Below, piece by piece: positions 10,004 to 19,682 of a stretch of 29,876 bases of DNA. Location of the stretch: assembly GCA_003427395.1 (NCBI GenBank), contig BFEA01000347.1:1095877-1125752 (forward strand), read 5' to 3'. The notes under the pieces were generated by a model. The model was given only the letters and a program-made list of their open reading frames with translations, was not told the DNA's origin and made no database searches. This DNA is from Chara braunii (Eukaryota; Streptophyta; Charophyceae; Charales; Characeae). Every line of letters starts with the position of its first letter. The stretch's first letter is position 1. The translations under genes and the position numbers were made by a program.

Positions 10004-10287
10004 GCAAAACTAAGTTTCACAAACCACCTGGCCAACGAAACACCCATCTCATTCGCCTCTCACACCTTACCATCTACCTGCCCCCTCGAACCCTTACAAA
10101 ACACCATCACATACCCCACTACTGTCAAATCCCACTAACCCACATCGAATACCATCTCCCCTAGATTTAACACTCAACCCCTAAGTCTATAATCCCTCCA
10201 TCTCATAACCCCTAACCCCAGCCACCTGGATAACACATCTATACCTATGGACTGCAACACTAAAATATAAAGGATAAAAGACACCAG
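10004..10287 (+). repeat. ~280-bp segmental repeat, copy 1
   Basis: From GCAAAACTAAGTT to GGATAAAAGACACCA this segment closely matches 11,312-11,584. It lies inside the LINE between the RT and C-terminal coding traces and interrupts the ORF2 frame. Confidence 0.9.
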
Positions 10288-10321
10288 CTGGCAGAGATCA
10301 CATACATCCCTCCAAGGCAAG

Positions 10322-10753
10322 GTTCCGGCTCTTAACAACTCAATCTTCGCCATGACGTGGTACGCCACGTCCATTTGGTTCCCAGCACTGGACTTCCGAC
10401 AGCAAGACAGACGTAAGGCAGCAGCCTACCTGTGGACTGGTAATCCAGATAAACAAAACTTCATTCACAAAGTGGCATGGGAAATAGCAACGTTAGCAAA
10501 AAGGAAAGGAGGTCTACGTCTATTGGACCCAGCTCAGCAAGTACAAGCCCTACAAATCAGATGGATACTAAGACTTATACTACAGAGCAATCTCCAATGG
10601 GTTCCACTCGCACTCAACTACATCAGGGAAATAGCCCCATATAACTCCCCACCCAATATGACGGGCCAGTTTTGTAGTTTTGCAATTTTGTATGGGCCAT
10701 CTGGAAGAGGAGATGCGAACATAACCTCACCAAATCTGACAACCCCCTCATGA
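10322..10753 (+). pseudogene. LINE ORF2: C-terminal (post-RT) region
   Basis: An open frame continues the LINE protein. It starts in-frame upstream of the first Met at 10,352 and contains a WEIATLAKRKGGLRLLDP phrase followed by ALQIRWILRL. This matches the conserved post-RT phrase of plant LINEs (WxxxCxPKxxGGLGxxD, then NxALxxKWxWR). It should precede a zinc-finger module, which is not found directly downstream; a comparable finger occurs at 12.9 kb in a second fragment. The frame stops at 10,753. Confidence 0.8.
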
Positions 10754-11031
10754 CCATTAACACATCTCATAGAAACGGAATTGAAAGCCCTGTGGAAGAA
10801 ATCTAGGACCCTAATCGATAATAACCAGACAAGAAAATAGATATCATCAAAAGATTCAAGGCATACAAGCTAGGAGGACACAACCTAGGCACAATATAGA
10901 AAAAAAACAGACTGGTCATGAAAAACTGGCTAACAATCTCACCCTCGCACACCCAAAGACCGCACAAGACCACTACGGATCCCCTGACCACCACGATGGC
11001 AATAAACCCCATTAGACCACAAGTTAGCACG

Positions 11032-11141
11032 ATGGCGATGATAACGTCTAAGCCACAGCAACCTCTAACTTAGGAAAACCTGCACACAATGGCGATGATA
11101 ACGTCTAAGCCACAGCAACCTCTAACTTAGGAAAACCTGCA
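11032..11141 (+). repeat. 57-bp tandem duplication
   Basis: Copies at 11,032-11,088 and 11,089-11,141 share ATGGCGATGATAACGTCTAA and the following 35 bases with no visible difference. They are non-coding, in the LINE 3' part. Confidence 0.95.
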
Positions 11142-11148
11142 AAAGAAC

Positions 11149-11150
<2 letters not shown>

Positions 11151-11179
<29 letters not shown>
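11151..11179. repeat. C20-A9 homopolymer junction
   Basis: Twenty C followed by nine A. Its length is likely unreliable in the assembly. It could mark an old insertion boundary, but I see no target duplication. Confidence 0.9.
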
Positions 11180-11311
11180 GGCATTGCATTATAGAACGGA
11201 CAGACTATGAGCCAAAATTTTAGCCAACTCTACATCCCTCATCCACCATCACTACATCCACTAAGCATCATGACTCATAGCATGAGCACCGCCACCCTCC
11301 AAACCCCAATG

Positions 11312-11584
11312 CAAAACTAAGTTCCACCTGACCAGCGAAACACCCATCTCATTCGCCTCTCACACCCTGCCATCTACCTGGCCCCTCAAAAACCCTTACA
11401 AAACACCATCACATACCCCACTACTGTCAAATCCCACTAACCCACATTGAATACCATCTCCCCTAGATTTAACACTCATCAGCTAAGTGTCCCTCCATCT
11501 CATAACCCCTCACCCCAGCCACCTGGATAACACATCTACACCTACGGACTGCAACACTAAAATGTATAAAGGATAAAAGACACC
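11312..11584 (+). repeat. ~280-bp segmental repeat, copy 2
   Basis: Second copy of the segment at 10,004-10,287, 1.3 kb downstream in the same orientation, with scattered substitutions and a few indels. Confidence 0.9.
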
Positions 11585-12074
11585 ACATCGGTTAGCTAGA
11601 GATAGGAACCAAGGACAAAACGAGTCATAGTCTGAGGAGAGATTGGGTACTAGTCCTCAGAAGAAGACCAGAGACAGAACAGGATTATCTCATAGCAAGT
11701 ACAGAGCCAGAGCCAGAGCCTTCGGGTTTAAGGTTTTAGAAGTCCTGACAGCAATAGGCCTGCTATGTAATTCCAGTACGCATCGCAAAAGTTGACAGCC
11801 ATAGAGCTGAGAGGAACAAATAGGAATAGGCTTCACGTGGCAGACTATAGCTTACAAATAGAAATCCTAGCAGAGTCAAGCAGACAAAGTAGGGCCAAAC
11901 TCCAATTCCAAAGACAGGTAGGATAACTTAGGCAGGGGTGAGGGGTGGTACATCCTTCCAAATGGAAGTAATCAATGCCGTCCACTCAGGCCTCTCAACC
12001 ATAATGGGGAGGAGTGTGCGTGAGTAACTGCTGTAACTACTCTTGACTTGCCGGTGGAATAGGAACTGAACTGA
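11585..12074 (+). other. LINE 3' region, no clear frame
   Basis: Sequence between the segmental repeat and the poly(A)-associated 3' end. Short frames exist, but I recognise no RNase H or zinc-finger motif. Confidence 0.4.
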
Positions 12075-12141
12075 TGCTCCCCACAATGGAACGGAGCCAG
12101 AACCATCAGGTTCTGGTTATTAATTAAAAAAAAAAAAAAAA
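12075..12141 (+). repeat. Retroposon 3' end with poly(A), copy 1
   Basis: GATGCTCCCCACAATGGAAC and GGAGCCA are followed, after a 22-base insertion with a small hairpin (AACCATCAGGTTCTGGTT), by A16 at 12,126-12,141. The same phrase precedes the poly(A) at 14,041, so both mark 3' ends of one retroposon family (LINE, or a SINE using that LINE's tail). Confidence 0.7.
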
Positions 12142-12259
12142 GCTACTAGTAATACTGCCCTGGCTTTAAGGTGTGTCCTCACTCCACCAGGTTGCCCAAG
12201 CATTCCCTGTCCATTGTGGTGCCTGTCATAGATATTAGTTGCTCTGGATAAACAATTAC

Positions 12260-12437
12260 GTATTGGATAAACAATGCGATACCCTATCTGAAGGACTGCC
12301 CGACATGTACGACATTGCTGCAACCAGGTGCTACTACCACTCTACTGTGTATTGGATAAACAATACGATACCCTATCTGAAGGACTGCCCGACATGTACG
12401 ACATTGCTGCAACCAGGTGCTACTACCACTCTACTGT
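12260..12437 (+). repeat. 89-bp tandem duplication
   Basis: Copies 12,260-12,348 and 12,349-12,437 are nearly identical. A shorter fragment of the same start (GGATAAACAATTACG) precedes the first. The translation contains a WINNTIPYLKDCPTCTTLLQ-like phrase that I do not recognise. Confidence 0.95.
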
Positions 12438-12787
12438 GTAAGGATTCCAAGACCACGATCTTAGTTCGAACGGAGCTGGCCAGGAAAGTACGGGTTATTG
12501 AAACAGAGGACTTCACTATTTACTGTCCTTGACTCCTTGTATACCTATGAAAGAACTTGGCCCGGTGAAATGGGCATGGAACAAGAAGAAGAGGGCCAAG
12601 GAGGATCTCCTTGCGAACTAATATGCTGCAGTAGACGACAAGGCTGGGGTATCGGTTAAGAAAGCGACCAAGCACCGAACGACATGCTGCGACAACGTTG
12701 GCACAAACACACGGAGTTGACTCCGGGCCAAGTACGCAGCTTACCTGGTCACAGTAAGGAGCCATCAGGCTGGGCAAAGTACACAGT

Positions 12788-13021
12788 TTGCAGTGGCTAC
12801 GCATTTATCTCGCATTGCAAGTGAACGTATGGTTAAATAACCGGAGGAGCCCGGAAACAAGCGGCCACCAATCTGAACTGTGTAAACTTTGCACGACATA
12901 TCAACAGGAAACGGTCACTCATTTCCTCTTACACTGTGATGCGGCTCAACAACAGTTATGGGCAAAGTACGAAGGTACAGGGACTCTGGCAGCCCGTCAG
13001 CAGTCAGACCTTTCCCACTAA
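12788..13021 (+). pseudogene. LINE ORF2 zinc-finger (zf-RVT) fragment
   Basis: The frame contains VNVWLNNRR, then CKLCTTYQQETVTHFLLHC. This is the CX2C-E-HxxxxC zinc-binding pattern found C-terminal to the RT of many non-LTR retrotransposons, where it helps bind target DNA or RNA. Only this module is recognisable. Upstream (12,440-12,790) there is no open RT frame, and downstream the frame stops at 13,021. It may belong to a second LINE copy ending at the poly(A) at 14,067, or be a displaced part of the 5.2-12.1 kb LINE. The family call rests on the Cys/His pattern alone. Confidence 0.6.
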
Positions 13022-13543
13022 CCCGGTCGTGCTGCTGCCAGGTACTCAATTACCCCCTGCCTGGACGCCCTTCAAGAACGGCTGTTTCCAGACACTCCGT
13101 CCGTACTAGCTGTGGATTATATGGAAGCATAGGTGCCAGATCACTGCAGAATGACAATCGCTCCATCTCAATGAGGCTTGCTACAAACTCCAATTCTTAC
13201 TGAGGACTGAAATCACAGCACAGAGGACCCGAACACATACGCGAATGGACAGTGAGCCCAAGGTACCGGTCAACAGACCAGGAGCTATTTAAGGCCCAAG
13301 TGTTGGGTCAGGACAAGATTGTGGAAATTCGGGGTAAGGGCTTGCAATGGACATGGTGGACTGAGCAGGAGGAAACAGACCAGACAGGGCTTTCCCCCCT
13401 GCAATCCGGAGGCTAGGGGGACAGGCGGCCATAGGGCCGAAGTCAGGCTCCCTCCTCTTTTGGGACTACAGCAGCCTAGACAAGCCCCTAACGCTTAGGT
13501 CTCATTAAAGTGGGTTAGAGATCAGGTTGGGGAGGCTGTAACT
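13022..13543 (+). other. Probable LINE 3' continuation, no clear frame
   Basis: A frame near 13,260-13,390 reads DQELFKAQVLGQDKIVEIRG, followed by a Trp-rich phrase. This looks protein-like, but I cannot assign it. The rest shows no motif. Confidence 0.3.
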
Positions 13544-13639
13544 ACAATCTTACTGTACTGGGTGAAGGCAAAGTGACACAATCTCAAGACAACAATCTTA
13601 CTGTACTGGGTCAAGGCAAAGTGACACAATCTCAAGACA
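13544..13639 (+). repeat. 48-bp tandem duplication
   Basis: Copies 13,544-13,591 and 13,592-13,639 differ at a single base (GGGTGAAGG versus GGGTCAAGG). Confidence 0.95.
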
Positions 13640-13825
13640 ACCATATCGACTTCGTCAGGCCACCCTTCCATTAAGCACTACGGTTTAGGGCTTTAGCCTG
13701 GATGGGACTACTTTGGAGTAATAACCCTGGACAGTCGGCCTTGCAGGGATTCAGTTGGGGGAGCTACAGTCCTAGTACAGGACATCTTAGCCTCATTCAG
13801 TAGGTCTGAACAACAGCCCCCACAG

Positions 13826-14067
13826 TACTGTAGTGGTTACGTGGCAAGACTTGTTTTTCATAGCCAGAGTTGGAAGCCCAAAGGCTGAGAGGTTGGACTG
13901 CATAGCTCAAGAACGGCCATATAAGCGCAGCTGGGTGATGCTCCCAGTGAGATCATCTCAAGTTTTCGTATACGGGACGCTGGACCTGGTTTCCAGCAGG
14001 TGATGCTCCCCACCAATGGACCGGAGCCATCCACACGAACAAAAAAAAAAAAGAAAAGAAAAAAAAA
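13826..14067 (+). repeat. tRNA-headed segment with poly(A): SINE-like, shares its 3' end with 12.1 kb
   Basis: A box A-like CTGTAGTGGTTACGTGG occurs at 13,828-13,844 and resembles the one at 664. A degenerate box B-like AGAGTTGGAAGCC follows near 13,866. The segment ends with GATGCTCCCC, CAATGGACCGGAGCCA and an A-rich tail at 14,041-14,067. The length of about 240 bp fits a SINE. The 5' edge is inferred. Confidence 0.4.
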
Positions 14068-14215
14068 GCGCCGCCTGATCATAAGAATAAGAATCCCCCC
14101 TTGCCTTCACGTCACTGATGGGTCAGGAAAAAGTGGGCAGTTTAAAAGACCAGGAAGTCGGCGAAAACGAAAAACGAGATCGGGCAAGAATTAAGCGCCG
14201 CTTGATCATAAGAAT
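14068..14215 (+). repeat. Dispersed repeat, copy 2, partly duplicated
   Basis: The block 14,123-14,210 matches 1,690-1,780. Its end phrase (GCGCCGC, TGATCATAAGAAT, CCCCCCTT) also occurs at 14,068-14,105, so part of the unit is in tandem here. It directly follows an A-rich tail. Confidence 0.75.
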
Positions 14216-14270
14216 CCCCCCTTACCTTCACTTCACTTACGGATCACCCCGGGCAGAGTTGGGGGGTTTA

Positions 14271-14544
14271 TACTGAATAGTTATACACTGAATAGTTATA
14301 CTGAATAGTACTAAGTTATTTGATAATTGTTTCTCTAAGGGGTGTCATAGTATTCAGGGTTTATGGGGGGGATTATAACTGGCTCATCTTGCCGTCTGGG
14401 GGGTAATCTCGCCGACTCGTTCTGTGGACCACTATCCTCTTCTGTTTGACGCATTTTCGTAACACCAGAAGTCGCAGGTTCATATCCCATTTTTCTCGGG
14501 ATCAAATCCCTTTTCCCGCTCGTTAGCTTCTGCCCACTCATTCT
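14271..14544. other. Intergenic with TACTGAATAGTTA repeats
   Basis: Three copies of CTGAATAGTTA or a close variant occur at 14,271-14,312. A box B-like GGTTCATATCCC near 14,476 stands alone without a box A, so I do not call a tRNA. No gene is seen. Confidence 0.45.
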
Positions 14545-14925
14545 GTGAACCTGTGTGACGCATGTTCGCAGTTACTTCGTCCTCACAATAGTCACCATCC
14601 TTCAGCATCCTCTTTCACAAGCTTCAATCTGTACTACAGTCTTTCTTCTTTCTCTCTTCTTTCCTTTCTCCTTCTCTTCTTTCGTTTTCCCTCTTCCAGA
14701 GCAACACCACCCTTCCTACCTGGGACATGGTGGAACAGGAGGAGGAAATCTTCAGAATGACATCTTTCAACCCTATACGGCACCTTGTCGCGGTTGTTTC
14801 TTCTCCATCCTTCACCAAACTCTTTCTCGCTTTTCTCCCTCCTCGTTCCTCGTTACTGCAGTCTTTTCTTTTGCTTTTTGTTCCTTTCTCATCTTCGTTC
14901 CTTTTCCCAGTTCATCTTTATGACA

Positions 14926-14927
<2 letters not shown>

Positions 14928-14982
<55 letters not shown>
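14928..14982. repeat. (CT)n microsatellite next to gap
   Basis: About 27 CT units ending at the N run, so the true length is unknown. Confidence 0.95.
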
Positions 14983-14997
14983 NNNNNNNNNNNNNNN
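14983..14997. other. Assembly gap (15 N)
   Basis: Fifteen undetermined bases follow the CT tract. Frames crossing it are not real evidence of coding. Confidence 1.
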
Positions 14998-15218
14998 CCC
15001 CCACCACCCGAAACCAGCAGCTCCCTTCCTACCGGGAAGGTAGTGGAGCAGAGAAGAAATCATCAGAATGACACTCTCTCTCCCCCTCCTACTTCCACGT
15101 CCCCCCTCCGACAAGCTTCAATGTGTACCACACTCTTTTCCTCTTTTCCTCTTTATTCCTGTTCATCCTTCACTGTTCATCCCTTTTCCATTTTCCAAAC
15201 CAGCAGCACACTTCCTAC

Positions 15219-15698
15219 CTGGAAGATAGTGGAGCAGAGGAAGGAAACCATCAGAATGACATCTTTCCTTGACGTCCCGCTGAACCATTCTGAGAATCCT
15301 TTGTCTTTTGCTGCCTTAGGACTCTTTTGGGCTTTCCTCTCTCTGCTTCTAGAGCCAAGGAGGGGCTCATATAGATCTGATGTGGATGCCCCAGCGGGTG
15401 CTCCTCCTCTCACATTGTGGTTTACGCTCCCCTCTGCCTGAACCCCCCCAGCAGTCTTCCTACCCCCACCTCCCACCTCAGACTTCTTCTGCTCCTTCCA
15501 TGCAAGACCACCTGCATAGTAAGCAAAGGAAGTAAAAAGAACCATCCTCGCTACGCATAAGCAGACGAGATCGCCACTGTCGGTACTGAACGCAAATAGG
15601 GACTTCCAAAACCCCCTCCATGACTTGTGATGAGGAGCTAGCGTCCATAAGTGCAGAGAGAGGTACAGAGCCTGCACACCATGCACACAAAGTGACAA
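15219..15698 (-). CDS. Candidate first exon of an unidentified membrane protein (tentative)
   Basis: The longest non-repetitive minus frame here starts at 15,698 and is open through 15,219, where TTCCAG is followed by GTAGGAAG, a good plant-type donor (phase 0, after codon 160). Its latter half looks more protein-like than its neighbours. It has a DLYEPLLG phrase, resembling acidic dileucine signals near the N terminus of plant vacuolar membrane proteins, then a basic Lys/Arg segment, then a hydrophobic run (VILMVSFLCSTIF) that could start a membrane helix. The matching next exon is not identified. The 3' part of this exon with its donor appears to be copied at about 15,060 and 14,750. This may equally be chance, and I would not name a function. 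Confidence 0.2.
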
Positions 15699-16138
15699 GA
15701 CTTGTTAAGGCCACAGTGCGAACAAAAGGCCACAGTGTGAACAAAAAACAACTCTCTCCAAACCTCCGCCACAGAGAGGAACTCACCCAAAGACTAATAA
15801 CAAATTGAAGAAAAAGTTTAAAAACAGAAAGAGATGGACCACACGCCGCATCAAAACCTGAAAAATAGAGAGGAAACCACACAAAGAAAAGAAAAAGAGC
15901 TGGAAAATCATAAAAAGACTAAAAAGTACAGAAGAAATGCACCCATATGTGCCATATTCGCATGCGACCGACATCTCACTGATACCAATTCAGATTGAAG
16001 TTGATTAAACAAACTTCACTAACCATGAATAGGGTTCAGGCCCCAAGAAAACAAAAATCAAAACCAAGAAAAGAAACGGAGAGGGGGGGCGCAGTCCGGG
16101 GCAGACGGAACCCACTCTAATGCCATATCCACAGGAAG
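15699..16138. other. Intergenic, A-rich
   Basis: A-rich on plus with one short local duplication (AAGGCCACAGTG at about 15,707 and 15,728). No gene is recognised. Confidence 0.4.
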
Positions 16139-16418
16139 TATAAAACTGTGAACACACAGTAGATCCCAACACAGCGTCGAACAATCAACTCTACAGTCCA
16201 CAGCACAAAATGGTGCTCATGAGTATAGCTCCTGTAACTAGTAATCGAGGGGACCAATTGCGGCTTTGCTTGGTATAAAACTGTGAACACACAGTAGATC
16301 CCCACACAGTGTCAAACAATAAACTCTACAGTCCACAGGACAAAACATGCTCACGTGTATAGCTCCTGTAATACACTCAGTACGTTACTCGTACTCAAGG
16401 GGACCGATTGCGGATTTG
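16139..16418 (+). repeat. 135-bp tandem duplication
   Basis: TATAAAACTGTGAACACACA starts at 16,139 and 16,274. Similarity continues through TACAGTCCACAG and TATAGCTCCTGTAA to the GGGGACC-ATTGCGG phrase. The second copy is slightly longer because of a small insertion. Confidence 0.9.
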
Positions 16419-16555
16419 CGAGCAAGCACTTTCTTAAAGTTTCTTTCTTTTCCTTTTCATGCACCGTCTTTTGTAGTCTTTGTTCCATTTGAAAAGTTGT
16501 TCCTGTACCGTATTTCATATAAAAGCTTCTCCCAACCCTTCTTTACCTTCACAGG

Positions 16556-16622
16556 GGTGTGTGTGTGTGTTGTGAGCTTTCGTGCTTGTGTGCGTATGCG
16601 TGTGTATGTGTGTGTTGTCATG
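16556..16622. repeat. TG-rich simple repeat
   Basis: Interrupted (TG)n and (TATG)n sequence. Confidence 0.85.
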
Positions 16623-16754
16623 TCCGCAGTACACAGCTCCACAAAAAAAAACATACCTGGGCCAGATAATTCCATCAGACTTCACAGACTCGTCAGAAGA
16701 TTGAACTCTGACAGTGTGCATATGTGTGTACATGCATGCGTGTGCACATTCGTG

Positions 16755-16765
16755 CTCTCTCTCTC

Positions 16766-16830
<65 letters not shown>

Positions 16831-16831
16831 N

Positions 16832-16920
<89 letters not shown>
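16755..16920. repeat. (CT)n microsatellite, about 166 bp
   Basis: Near-perfect CT units with one early interruption and one N at 16,831. It abuts the 3' boundary proposed for the Penelope-like element. Confidence 0.97.
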
Positions 16921-16923
<3 letters not shown>

Positions 16924-16956
16924 GAAGAAACAGTCACATGCCTCGCATCCATGTGA

Positions 16957-17001
16957 TTTGAAAATGGGTTACGAAGCTTCCACAGCAAACCATGTGGTTT
17001 G
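16957..17001 (-). repeat. 3' terminal segment of the Penelope-like element (pseudo-LTR remnant)
   Basis: By eye, about 34 of 40 aligned bases match 25,613-25,657, including CAAACCATGTGGTTTG. It lies 36 bp from the (CT)n tract. Confidence 0.5.
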
Positions 17002-17595
17002 CACATGCTAGACCAATCAAGCGTTCTGGCACGCTGCGCACAGAGTGTGCAGTCTTAAGGGATCGAGAGTCCAGATTTGTCAGCACTATGATCATAATGA
17101 CTCCGACAGTATGACGCAGTTTGAAACAACATAGCATGATCATCCATACACTCGTTCGTTCATATACACTCCACCACTCAACAGTTCCAAACTCATCACC
17201 CTTCTTTTCAGATTCATACACCTCCCGCTACTCGTTCACATTCACATCCATCAAGCCCTCATGATGACCATAATCCATTAGTCATACACTCGATAACGAC
17301 GTGAACAACAGCCTACACAGCCTCGACATCAACACGGACAGGTGACTCGACAAAAGCAGAAAGTAGGAAGAATCCCTCCAAGAGATGGTTACGATTGATC
17401 CAGCATGAAGCGCAGAATGAAGAACACTAAAAAATCATCGTGAAAGCAGTGTTCGACACATGAAGCAGCGTCCTACTCCAGTGTCCTGGCAAAACGCCAG
17501 ACGTGTTTCTGCTGCTGCCAGTGCAGCGTCTTCCCCTGCAGCTTCATCGGTTCTCATTAGGGCCAACCTCTCGTCACAGCATCTTTCAAACTTCT
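17002..17595 (-). other. Presumed 3' non-coding part of the Penelope-like element
   Basis: It lies downstream of the RT on the minus strand, with no motif I can align to the thumb or C-terminal RT region. Frameshifts may hide residual coding near 17,450-17,590. Confidence 0.35.
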
Positions 17596-18580
17596 TTATG
17601 ACCTGCATTGCTTTGGCAAGGCTCTCCCTCTGTGGTCAATACCAAAAGATACAAACTCGGATACGTCATCAATCAGCCGACAACCGTGTACTAGTTTCCT
17701 ATCTGCCCCCAGGGCATTCAGGATCGAGCTCTCACAGCGAGCACACAACACACACTCCAAGGCAGGGCTGTTACTCTTGCCCATAGGGATGCCCTCCCTC
17801 TGCTGTAAAATCGCAGTGGCTGCCATCATTAGAGTGTTTGCCAGATTGTAGTTCACAAACTTCATGTCAAACGAGATGGTATTCGACTCAGTCCTCTCTC
17901 TTCATACTTCTGGATGAGCCAATCCACCGCCTTGATTATGGTCTCCTGTGGTAACTTGGAAAACATATTTTTTATGTCGAAGCGGGCTGCAATCAAGCCC
18001 CGTCTCTTCCTCTTCCCCTCTGTCTTGTTGATGGCCACAATACAGTCCATCAACTGCTGGGGTTCTCTTCAAGTTGAAAGTGGAGTGTCCCAGAAGACTC
18101 CATAACATGAAATTCAAAGCCCTGCCAACCAATCTGGACATTCTCCCGGCTGGCTCGCTGTAGGATGGGCAAATTGCTCGCCATCTTGTGATGTCTGTGT
18201 GTTTCAGGATGACGTAGGCCCGTCCCAATGAGCCGTTGTTGTCCTACTTCGCTATTCGTGTCTAGCCTTCTCTGACATACTTCTCCTTAGATTCTTCAAG
18301 GATTGCACTTTCTTCCTGGCCCTTAACGAATGCTTGGTTTCCCAAAAACATGGTTCGCATCACCATCTGGTACCTGATCGTGCAAGATGCCATGGTGTCC
18401 CCCATATTGTGGTCCATGGGCATGAGGACCAACCCCTACGTCTGTTCCTTAACTCTTGGACTGTGAACATCAAGATCCCACTTCTGTGCTCGGTCGGTTG
18501 CATTGGCTCAATTCTCTTTAGGAAAATGGACGCACCTCCTGCTGTCCAAAAAACATGCCAAGCTCCTTGTTTAACCGCCG
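17596..18580 (-). pseudogene. Penelope-like reverse transcriptase (fingers/palm)
   Basis: Three overlapping minus frames give the RT in order. Finger region: a PMDHNMGDTMASC phrase (about 18,425), then AYVILKHTDITRWRAICPSY and RLVGRALNFMLW (18,215-18,100). Motif A: ARFDIKNMFSKLP, with its Asp at 17,976-17,978. Motif B: REGIPMG with SPALE (about 17,799-17,755). Motif C: RLIDDV, with both Asp codons at 17,665-17,670. The GIPMG-SPAL and short IDD loop fit telomerase/Penelope-like RTs, not LINE or Ty3 RTs. Frame changes near 17,895 and 17,900-18,050, and stops upstream of 18,230, make it a pseudogene, though the catalytic Asps survive. The upstream half of the protein lies beyond the inserted LTR element. 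Confidence 0.75.
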
Positions 18581-19564
18581 TGCAAGGAAAATGAGGGATA
18601 GCGAACTTCAGAAATCAAACAGCATTATACACATGAGACCAGATAGTCGTTACCTCGAACCAATAGCAGAATTGCATCACGAGTTTCACCAAATACGAGC
18701 ACAGCAAAAGCTCATAATTTTGACAATGCTGGAATAGTATCATCATCATCAACGAAGAACCAATGTTGATATCCTCTCTGGCGCTTGGCGCCCAGACTAC
18801 AGATGGCAGATCCTATCTAGCCTATCTACAATGCCGCTGATGATGTCAACATCTCCCCGACGTACGAGCAGATCTCGGCCAATGTCGTTTGCCTCAAGCA
18901 CCAGGTATGTCTCTCGTATCACTCACAACCTCGATCCCCAACTCACAGATCCGCCATGCGCCCCGTCCAGCCCCCAACTCACAGATCCGCCATGCGCCCC
19001 GTCCAGCATACAGCAGCGCAGCTCGGCTATGGCTGCCTGCTCCTTCCAGCTCGCCCGTGAGCGCGTGAGCGCTGGTCAGCGTTAGCGCAGCAGCGCTTCC
19101 ACAGCATGCAGCCAGTGCCCAAAAATCCAATGCGTGGGCAGGCCCTTCCCTATATCGAAGTGGCCTGCTCCTGCGTGCGGTAATGCGGTACTGGGCCTTG
19201 TCCCAGAAGCTTGCCTGCTGCTGTGTGCGGTAGTGCGGTACTGGGCCTTATCCCAGAAGCTTCCGGTAGGCCCCACAAGGCTGAGCCTCAGTCCAAGGAA
19301 ACAGGCCCAGGGCCTGTGGTGGTTACCAGCGCCCAACTGTCCTCAGCCTTTGTTCGGTCCATGTTGTGTATCCGGCCCGGGGCCTGCCTCAGTTACATAC
19401 GATGAAAGGCAGCCTGGGCCTGGGCGCTCTCAACCAACTGGCGCTGCGCAACTGCCTGAATTTCCCCAGTTGCGTAGGCCTCAGTCGAGCCTGCCTTCAT
19501 TTAGGGCGGCCGACCATGCTGAAAATAGGGCCCAGTAGTGTGTATCGAGGCCTTGTGCCTCGCA
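18581..19564 (-). repeat. 3' LTR (984 bp)
   Basis: It begins TGCAAGGAAAATGAG and ends GCCTCGCA on plus, matching 23,128-24,048 along its length. It carries two internal tandem duplications absent from the other LTR: 36 bp (18,936-18,971 and 18,972-19,007) and 50 bp (19,163-19,212 and 19,213-19,262). Confidence 0.9.
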
Positions 19565-19682
19565 TTCCCTCCTCCATACTTTGCTAGTCCTCTGGGAAGT
19601 TCATTCTCAGTAGTGCGTATTGAGGCCTTGCGCCTCGCATTCCCTCCTCCATACGTCGCTCGTCCTCTGAGAAGTTCATTCA
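19533..19682 (-). repeat. 75-bp tandem duplication of LTR end plus polypurine tract
   Basis: Copies 19,533-19,607 and 19,608-19,682 each contain the LTR terminus (GAGGCCTTG-GCCTCGCA) followed by TTCCCTCCTCCATAC. The element therefore has two polypurine tract/LTR-edge junctions in a row at its 3' end. Confidence 0.9.
19565..19575 (-). other. Polypurine tract
   Basis: On the minus strand GGAGGAGGGAA directly precedes the TGCGAGG start of the 3' LTR, as required for plus-strand priming. A second copy lies at 19,640-19,650. Confidence 0.75.

Larger units (their letters stand above)
14609..15270. repeat. Unit in three copies (~200 bp), CT-rich on plus
   Basis: Two landmarks recur. AAGCTTCAAT-TGTAC-ACA occurs at about 14,616 and 15,112. 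CTTCCTACC, then TGGAGCAG or TGGAACAG, then CAGAATGACA occurs at about 14,711-14,763, 15,023-15,072 and 15,211-15,260. CT-rich filler joins them. On the minus strand each copy reads VILM(V/I)S, a Cys/Ser stretch, and then a GTAGGAAG donor-like site. Confidence 0.7.

Noticed and set aside
14470-14490. tRNA gene from box B-like GGTTCATATCCC
   Set aside because: No box A and no acceptor stem partner at the right spacing.
14785-15441. Long plus-strand frame (218 codons)
   Set aside because: It runs through the (CT)n tract and the N gap, and is Ser/Leu-rich only by composition.
16347-16925. Long plus-strand frame (192 codons) and its minus-strand counterpart
   Set aside because: Both owe their length to the (CT)n microsatellite, which gives Ser-Leu or Glu-Arg repeats.
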